Assembly (NCBI GenBank): GCA_963978545.1
Contig: OZ021732.1
Coordinates: 48,556,059-48,620,058 of the forward strand
Direction of reading: 5' to 3'
DNA: 64,000 nucleotides
Source of the DNA: Linyphia triangularis
Lineage: Eukaryota; Arthropoda; Arachnida; Araneae; Linyphiidae
Below the pieces are notes generated by a model. That model saw nothing but the letters and a program-made list of their open reading frames with translations. It was not told the DNA's origin and ran no database searches. The first letter of the stretch is position 1; each line of letters begins with the position of its first letter. Below are positions 57,298-64,000 of this stretch, one piece after another. Position numbers and translations under genes: made by a program.

Positions 57298-58126
57298 CTT
57301 CTCAACTGGCTCCAGAACTTGGCTGTAACCAAGTGACCCAGTGAAATTGGGAAGTGGGTCGCTAACACTCGCGGCCATTCACTTTCTAACGAGGAAAAAA
57401 CAGAATGAATCACTTGGAGGAAGAAGTTCTTGATGAAATGTGTTCTTTTTTTCTTTCTTTTACGACACTGGTGGGAAATAATCGGTTTTCAGGTATTATA
57501 ACCCCTCCCCAACTTGTTATTTTTTTCGTTTTTGTTTTACTCTGTTTTTGAATTCGCTTATTAAAGATGGCAAGTGTCTTTTGTCTTACGAAACTGACAA
57601 CGATGAAATCGCAAACGATTAATTTATGTAATGATTGTTCTTTTCTCGATATTCATACTTCTCTGAATATGTAATGGCATTTTGTGGTTCTATTGAAAAT
57701 CGAAATGCATTATTCTGTATAATCCTCGTAATGGAAACAGGAAGTTGTAAAAGGACTTAAATACAAACTGAGGATGCTTTTACAAAAAAAATATTTTATT
57801 TTATCATTATAAAAGACGATTATATGTAATTGAAATATTTATGCTCCATATTTTTTAGAAAAGAAAGCTTGTTGCGATGAATCAAGAATTTTTTTCTCAT
57901 TCGGAAATTTCCTTATCATGTAAAAATAGCAAAACCTAGATTTAAATTCCTCAAAATAGTAATTTTTACTTTTTTAATTTTCTTAAAACTTAAATAGTAT
58001 TTAACTATAAATAATAATAAAATACTAAAATAAATACATATGTCTGGATTGTACTGAAAAAAATCAATAAAATATATCTCGTTAAAGTATTCACAATAAA
58101 AAAAAGTTTAAAAGTAAAAACGAAAG

Positions 58127-58320
<194 letters not shown>

Positions 58321-58929
58321 TATCCAAAGAAGTAGTCGCTTGAAAATGATACAGTATTTTTTAATATTAAATCATATACTTTCAAACCAAGCATATTTAA
58401 AAGATATTAAAATAACATTAAACATTTGTTAGGCAAACTATATCTCTAATACATCATTCACAACTTATCTAACTGGCGTTTTAATTGAGTCGCCAAGGTA
58501 AAAGTTTACAATTGGTTCTATAGTACAACTATTTATAATGGTTAAAAGGAGGTTATTTTAGTGTTTTTTATTTTAGTGCGAAAAAATATTGAATTCTAAT
58601 TTTAAATAACAAAAGTTTTAAGAGTTTTTTTTTTTTTTTTTTTTTTTTTTAAATAGGAAACAACACACATCAACTTATTCTCAACAACGCGGAGCCACAC
58701 AACTAGTTTCATAGCATAATATTTCATTTTTTCCCAGTATTTTTCTGAAATTTTTAATACTGTAAATAAAATAGCGATTTCAATTGAAATGCATTGTATA
58801 AAATGCATGGTAGCTTTGTATCTACTCTATCCCGAAGATTAAAAAAAAAAAAAAAAAAAAAAAAAAAGCAATATTTTCAGCATAAAAATAATATTTCAAA
58901 TTTCCATTATTCTAATTTCCCCAAAGACA

Positions 58930-59370
58930 TTTTCCCATACAGTTAGTGACATTGTTACCCATTCCCCTCCGTCGCTGTCCATAATAATCCCTAACACGTC
59001 GCTATTTTCCTCCATTTCCTTCCATATTTATTTCCTCCACCCATCAAAACAATGGGAGACACGCTTGGCGCGTGATGTAATCGACTTGATGGACCAACAT
59101 CGGTTGTCTGCAATGTCGCACCTTGTTCCAACACTCGATATTGCGGACATAAATTAGGTGGACGCATTTAGCTCAGATATCGCACTCCAAACGTCCCGTC
59201 TAAAGAAGTTTCCTTGAAGTCAAATTTTCTGTTACCCGCCAATGGAGTTGCACAACAGAATAATACACTATCCACTGTGTAACTTGGAGGTGTGTTTATT
59301 TGGACACAATGCGGAAGTGAGAGAAAAATAAAGCCCTGTCATAACCTTCTCATTTTTATCGTCACGGTAC
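58930..59370. other. GC-richer non-coding block upstream of gene B
   Basis: In DNA otherwise above 65 percent AT, this block is visibly richer in C and G, with several CpG (GACACGCTTGGCGCGTGATG, CCGTCGCTGTCC). It has no long ORF, tRNA boxes or transposon ends. It could be a promoter or enhancer, a 5' non-coding exon, or part of a repeat. Confidence 0.3.
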
Positions 59371-60006
59371 TGCGGAGTAGTAGATTACGACGTAAAAGAA
59401 GATGACAACTGCATCAATATTTGAGCTAGTAAAATAAGGTGACGATTTCTTTGATGTATCATTGTCAATCCATGGTAACTAAAACTTGAATTGCAATATG
59501 TGAGATTTACTTAGCGGTACCAATAAATAGATCTATAAAGAATGGTCACGAATTAGTATCTTCCCATCTCAAGGCTAATACATTCTAAAATTTAATGGGC
59601 GATTTCATCTTAAAGTTCTACAATTTTAATATTATAAAAATGTCATGTGTCAATTTACTTTGCACTTTTGATGTTTTACCTTTTGTTGCATTAAAGCGTT
59701 TTTATTTATAAATTATTCGTTTAGTTTAAAATTAATATATTTTCTATTTAATATGACAGTTATGAGCTGTTCAAAATTAAAGCAATGAAAAGGATTTTAC
59801 CAATTGAAAATTCAAAACTTAGTTGATTGATATGTGTATAACACAAATTTTTAATTCATCTAGACTTGGAGTTCTTTTCTCGAATGGAAATTTGTTACTT
59901 ACAAAGAATACCACCAGTCTGAAAGTTGAAAATTTTTTTAGATTTTCATTTCTGGATTCAAAAACAATATTTATATTGTATTATATTATTGTTGTTATAT
60001 ATTGTA

Positions 60007-60044
60007 TACAACATATAATATGTTGTAACATATTATATGTTGTA
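60007..60044. repeat. Perfect 16-bp palindrome stem
   Basis: TACAACATATAATATG, a 6-nt spacer TTGTAA, then the exact reverse complement. Either a cruciform-prone site or a small inverted-repeat relic. Confidence 0.75.
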
Positions 60045-60627
60045 CTGAATATTATTTTGCTTGCGTGCTATCACTTTCAGTTAATAAAATATAACGTGAA
60101 AAATTTCATATGACATTAATTTCCTTTGCCATGGTGTTTTTTTTTTTTTTTTTGTTTTTTTTTTAATAAATTATTTTTTGTTTTGGAAATAACCTTTACG
60201 GAAATAATCTTTGAGATTTTTGATAACGCGTATCCTCCTGTTGCAAAATCTCTGCTGACTGACGTGGATGATTCTATAAAAAGTAACTGAGTGGTAAAGA
60301 ATTTTAAAAAAAATTTCCTTAAACTCACTGATGTAAGGGATAGATCAAACCAGACTAGTTACTGGAAATTAATGGTGTCAGATACCCGAACCACGAGCAA
60401 ATGTTACCATAGTTTCCTTTTCATCAATAACCGTGAACATTGCAAAGACCATCACAAACTAAGTGACAAAATACTTCTAACGTATAATGTAGAGCCTTTT
60501 TTTCTCTGCTAACTTTCAAGACGTTGACACGTATAGTAAAAATAAACTTCTCATTCTATAGCAATCGTTTTCTAATTTTAATCACTTCGGAAATTGTATG
60601 ACAGTTGTTACATTTTTCTGTGATGAT

Positions 60628-60661
<34 letters not shown>

Positions 60662-61189
60662 TGAGAGTTCTTGTAATTAGTAAAAATGTAAATATTTTTT
60701 TAAATGGTTGAATAAAGTTCAACAATGATCAAATCAAACATTTTTTATTCGGATTTCATTTCAAAATAAGGAAGCATGATGGTTTATCAGGAAAAAAAAT
60801 GAAACAGTTATTAAAGCCTCTAGAGACCCTAATGCAATATCAACATCATAAATAACTCTTTATTACATCAAACAGATTTATTTGAATTTTTGTTTTTAAT
60901 AAACTTATGTGAAGGTCTTTACAAAATTTTCTCAACATATACAAATTAAGGGAGGAAAATACTTTAATATTAATGGAATTCAACCTACTATAAATGGGGA
61001 TTACCGAACGTGGTGATATTACGCGGTAGCCTTTCACATCATTCAATGAACTTGAAATTTTCGTGGTAGAACAGCACACTGTCGTATGTGAATTTTTACT
61101 AGGACTGTCTTTTCTGAACCTAATAAAGAGATTTTGGCTATTTACCAAATTTTTAACCTACCGAATACGTAAAAATTAGTTTTTTTTTT

Positions 61190-61840
61190 TTTTTTTTTTC
61201 TTTCCTACTTTCAATTACCCATATGTAATACATAGGGTAATGAAAGTATAGGATTCGGTCAAAAAAGAATTTCGATTTTTTTTTTGCATTTCTCCACGTT
61301 TTGGAACATCCTGATCTCAAAAATGTGATCTAGAAAAAATATCTGCCTGTGTGTACGTAGTCAGCATAACTCCCGAACAAACTAACCTACGATGTTCAAA
61401 TTTGGTGTGCTGGCTGGTAACGGCACCAAGACCTACCATTAAGGTTTTCGTCAAAATCGGGCATGCACATAAGGTAGCTGCCATTGAAAAAATCATGTTT
61501 TTCAGTAATTGCGCGGCTCTAGAGATTTTAATAAAAATCGCTGTGCCTCTTAAGGGGTTCTAAACATCCCCACCTCCAAAATTCCCTTAAAAATGCTTTA
61601 ATGGCGTAAAAAATTGCAAAACGAATGCCTTCAACACAGAGTCCTCTTCGCTTGAACATAGCTCATCAACGATCTTTTTTTCTCATCTCCTCAGTTTCAC
61701 TTGTAACAAAGACACGTATAAGAAGTATTGCCAAACTGGTCAATGAAATAATGATGAAAGTATAAAAACGATAAATGATACAAATCCACATTAGTATTAT
61801 AGTGTAATTGAAAGTTGTGCGATGTTCCACATCCCTAGTT
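61190..61840 (+). repeat. Interspersed repeat family X, copy 2
   Basis: The longer copy of the family at 29500-29995. It begins next to a palindrome at 61205-61250 (CTTTCAATTACCC..GGGTAATGAAAG) and ends GATGTTCCACATCCCTAGTTTT. A 70-codon ORF at 61351-61563 follows the repeat and is not conserved in copy 1. Confidence 0.6.
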
Positions 61841-61849
61841 TTGTAGTGA

Positions 61850-64000
61850 TTCTACACCATTTTGGATAAAAAAAAATTATGATTAAAAGTAGTGAAACTG
61901 ATCCAATAGCACAAATACGCTGGCCATTATCACTCAACACTAGTCAATCCCTTTGTGGACCATTGTAGACTGACCGTTGCTACGGATCTTGAACAATATC
62001 TCCCAGTGCTGGGTAAAATAAACTGGAAGTTTTTAAATGTTGATGAAGAGTTTTCGAATTGAAATATATTTTTATAAGAAATGATGGAGAGGCAAAATAT
62101 AAATTTTGTGATGGTTTTGACATAATTATTTTTTCAAAAAATTCTGCATTTTGGAATAATGCTCGAATTTCGGCATGGAATGGCCATACCCTGTTTTCGA
62201 CATTGGCCAATACCGCTATGCTACCTGGTGAACGGCAATCACATTTAAAACACTTTACGTATGCATTTCTTTTTTTATGTTTTGTATTTTAACAGTTAAA
62301 TGTGGCATAACTTAGTTTCAAAGAATAACCAAACGATGAAATTTGTGATTAATAGATCATACAAAAACTAGTACCTAGTACTTGTTAGATTAAGTTAGAC
62401 ATTCTTTGATTTGAGAACCACTCTATAGCTTACTGAACATTAAAATTTCAAAAAGAAGACTTTAAACTGAAAAATGTATCGCATTTAAATTCCGAATGGG
62501 AGAAAACAAATAAAACTTCTATCAGACGTCCTGACAATCGACACGAAAACATTGTCACGATCACCATCATCAGAAAAATCAAAAATTCAGCGATAAAATC
62601 CTTATCGTGTTTTTATCCCGGGATCTTCTTGCTAAACAAATATTTTGCACTCCAGGCCATGAGTCAGCTAAAACTAGAATTGCCAAGATAATTATAACTC
62701 TTGAAAACAATACTTACTTGAATAGTCAAAATACTATGAAACACAGGGCTGTGTAAAACTGTAACACATGGTTGTGTAAAATTGAAATTAATGTATTGAG
62801 ATCGTAAGAATTAGACGAATGGATTGTGTTGCATTAAATTATTTTGAGTTGGGAGATATTATTTAATTTTGAACATTTAAACAATTGGATATGTCTTAAA
62901 TTAAAAATATGTTAATACTTTTTAAATTGTTTGATACTTTAAAGGCGAAAGTTTAAATTTGCACTTTTATTTGCAATTATATATATTAAATTATTATCAC
63001 TTTACAGACGATGATTTCACATCAGATAACTGAAAAGTAGAACAAAATACTTTTAAAGATGAGTATTTTAAAGATGAGTTTATTTCAATTTCGATAAGAA
63101 GAAATTATACATAATTGCAAACAGTAGTGAGTAACCCCATTTTAAATAATACACGGGATCCAACAATTTCCAGCGTGACGATTTTAATGTTTTCTTTTTT
63201 TTATATTATCTCGAATGTAATTGTTTTTGATTTCTCAGTCTCGGGATTCGAAGTAGGTCGTTATGTTTGAATCTTAACCTCGTGGCATCCTAATCACTTT
63301 TTCTTTTCCTGAAATACTACTGGAAACTTTCTTCTTCCGGGTCCTTTCGGAAGCGTTCTAGTTCCTAAGACAAGTTTCCGGGTCCCAGAAACCGGACGAC
63401 AGGTATTAATATCCCCTGCACGTGGCAGAAAAGAAAGTTTGGGACCCTTTTTGTTTAATTTGTGTTTGGGACACCACGCCTTTCTTTGAAGGAAGCTACT
63501 ACAAAAGAAGCTACCCATTTAATTTGGACGGAAGTCCATCAGAGAGCCGAAAGCTAGGCATTCATTTGAGGTTCGTAATGCAAAACGCTGCTTTCGAACT
63601 TAAAATCATGCCTAGTGATCATAAGTTAAAGATGATAGCCATTGACAGCATTTTCTTCCCATACTTCACTTTCTCTTATTAGCATTGATTACAAAACAGC
63701 CTGGCTATTTCAGGAGAATATATTTTAAAAGACATCCACGAAGACATCTCATAATTACATTTTGAACGTTATTTCAGACCTGTATGTCTAGTGTTGTACG
63801 ATCCCTATGCACGTAGATTTGTAATAAATAACTATGTAAAACGCATGCTAGTTATGATTATAGCTATATAATAAAAATTGATGTATGAAAGTCCGAGAAA
63901 CGGCGAAACAAATCGGTTAACATAGGTATCGCTTGATGTTAAAAAGGGACTTCTGGTTCTAGATTTTACGAGAATAGGAAAAAACTTTCCAGCTTTTAAT
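61850..64000. other. Window end, no recognised gene
   Basis: AT-rich DNA with a GC-richer stretch at 63290-63700, where opposed ORFs overlap (minus 63294-63518, plus 63422-63682). Neither shows family motifs or an ordinary ATG context. Inverted CCGGGTCC/GGACCC motifs lie at 63339-63450. Left unassigned. Confidence 0.35.

Noticed and set aside
63294..63682. Overlapping 74-aa and 86-aa ORFs near the window end
   Set aside because: No family motif, no clear splice context and no codon pattern favouring either strand; left unassigned.

Overview
This is a eukaryotic, very AT-rich window dominated by introns, transposon debris and microsatellites. An arthropod, most likely a spider or another arachnid, is inferred. 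The two genes belong to the mite group-7-allergen / JHBP-like lipid-binding family, introns run up to about 15 kb, and the repeat content includes a relic like the Mutator-like transposase proteins common in spider genomes, tRNA-derived SINEs, hAT, Tc1 and pogo elements. No bacterial operons, rRNA genes or CRISPR arrays are visible. Two genes were rebuilt exon by exon from splice sites and reading phase. Both lie on the minus strand, head to tail. Gene B runs from 57244 down to 39107: eight coding exons, 1536 nt, 511 residues. It encodes a signal peptide, a first lipid-binding-type domain, a charged linker with a dibasic RMKR site, and a second group-7-type domain. Gene A runs from 29370 down to 9889: three coding exons, 627 nt, 208 residues. 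It encodes a signal peptide and one group-7-type domain. All exon junctions keep frame with GT/AG introns. The two genes are probably tandem paralogues of secreted lipid-binding proteins of the BPI/LBP-like (TULIP) fold. Layout: 1-9.8 kb holds SINE copies, a decayed Mutator-like transposase, a hAT element with perfect 8-bp target duplications and a decayed hAT/ZMYM-like ORF. 9.8-14.4 kb holds exons 3 and 2 of gene A, with the intron between them almost entirely a decayed TA-flanked pogo-like transposon. 14.4-29.3 kb is gene A intron 1: a 1.65-kb TA-flanked element, a Tc1 relic broken by an LTR-like insertion, a long-TIR element, and a 3.2-kb element carrying about 20 copies of a 148-bp tandem repeat. 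29.4-39.1 kb is the intergenic space between the genes. 39.1-57.2 kb is gene B, with a hAT insertion in intron 7. 57.3-64 kb is upstream of gene B, with no recognised gene. Open reading frames elsewhere look like chance ORFs in AT-rich or simple-repeat DNA. Splice models, family names and element classes come from reading the sequence only; no alignment or expression data were used.
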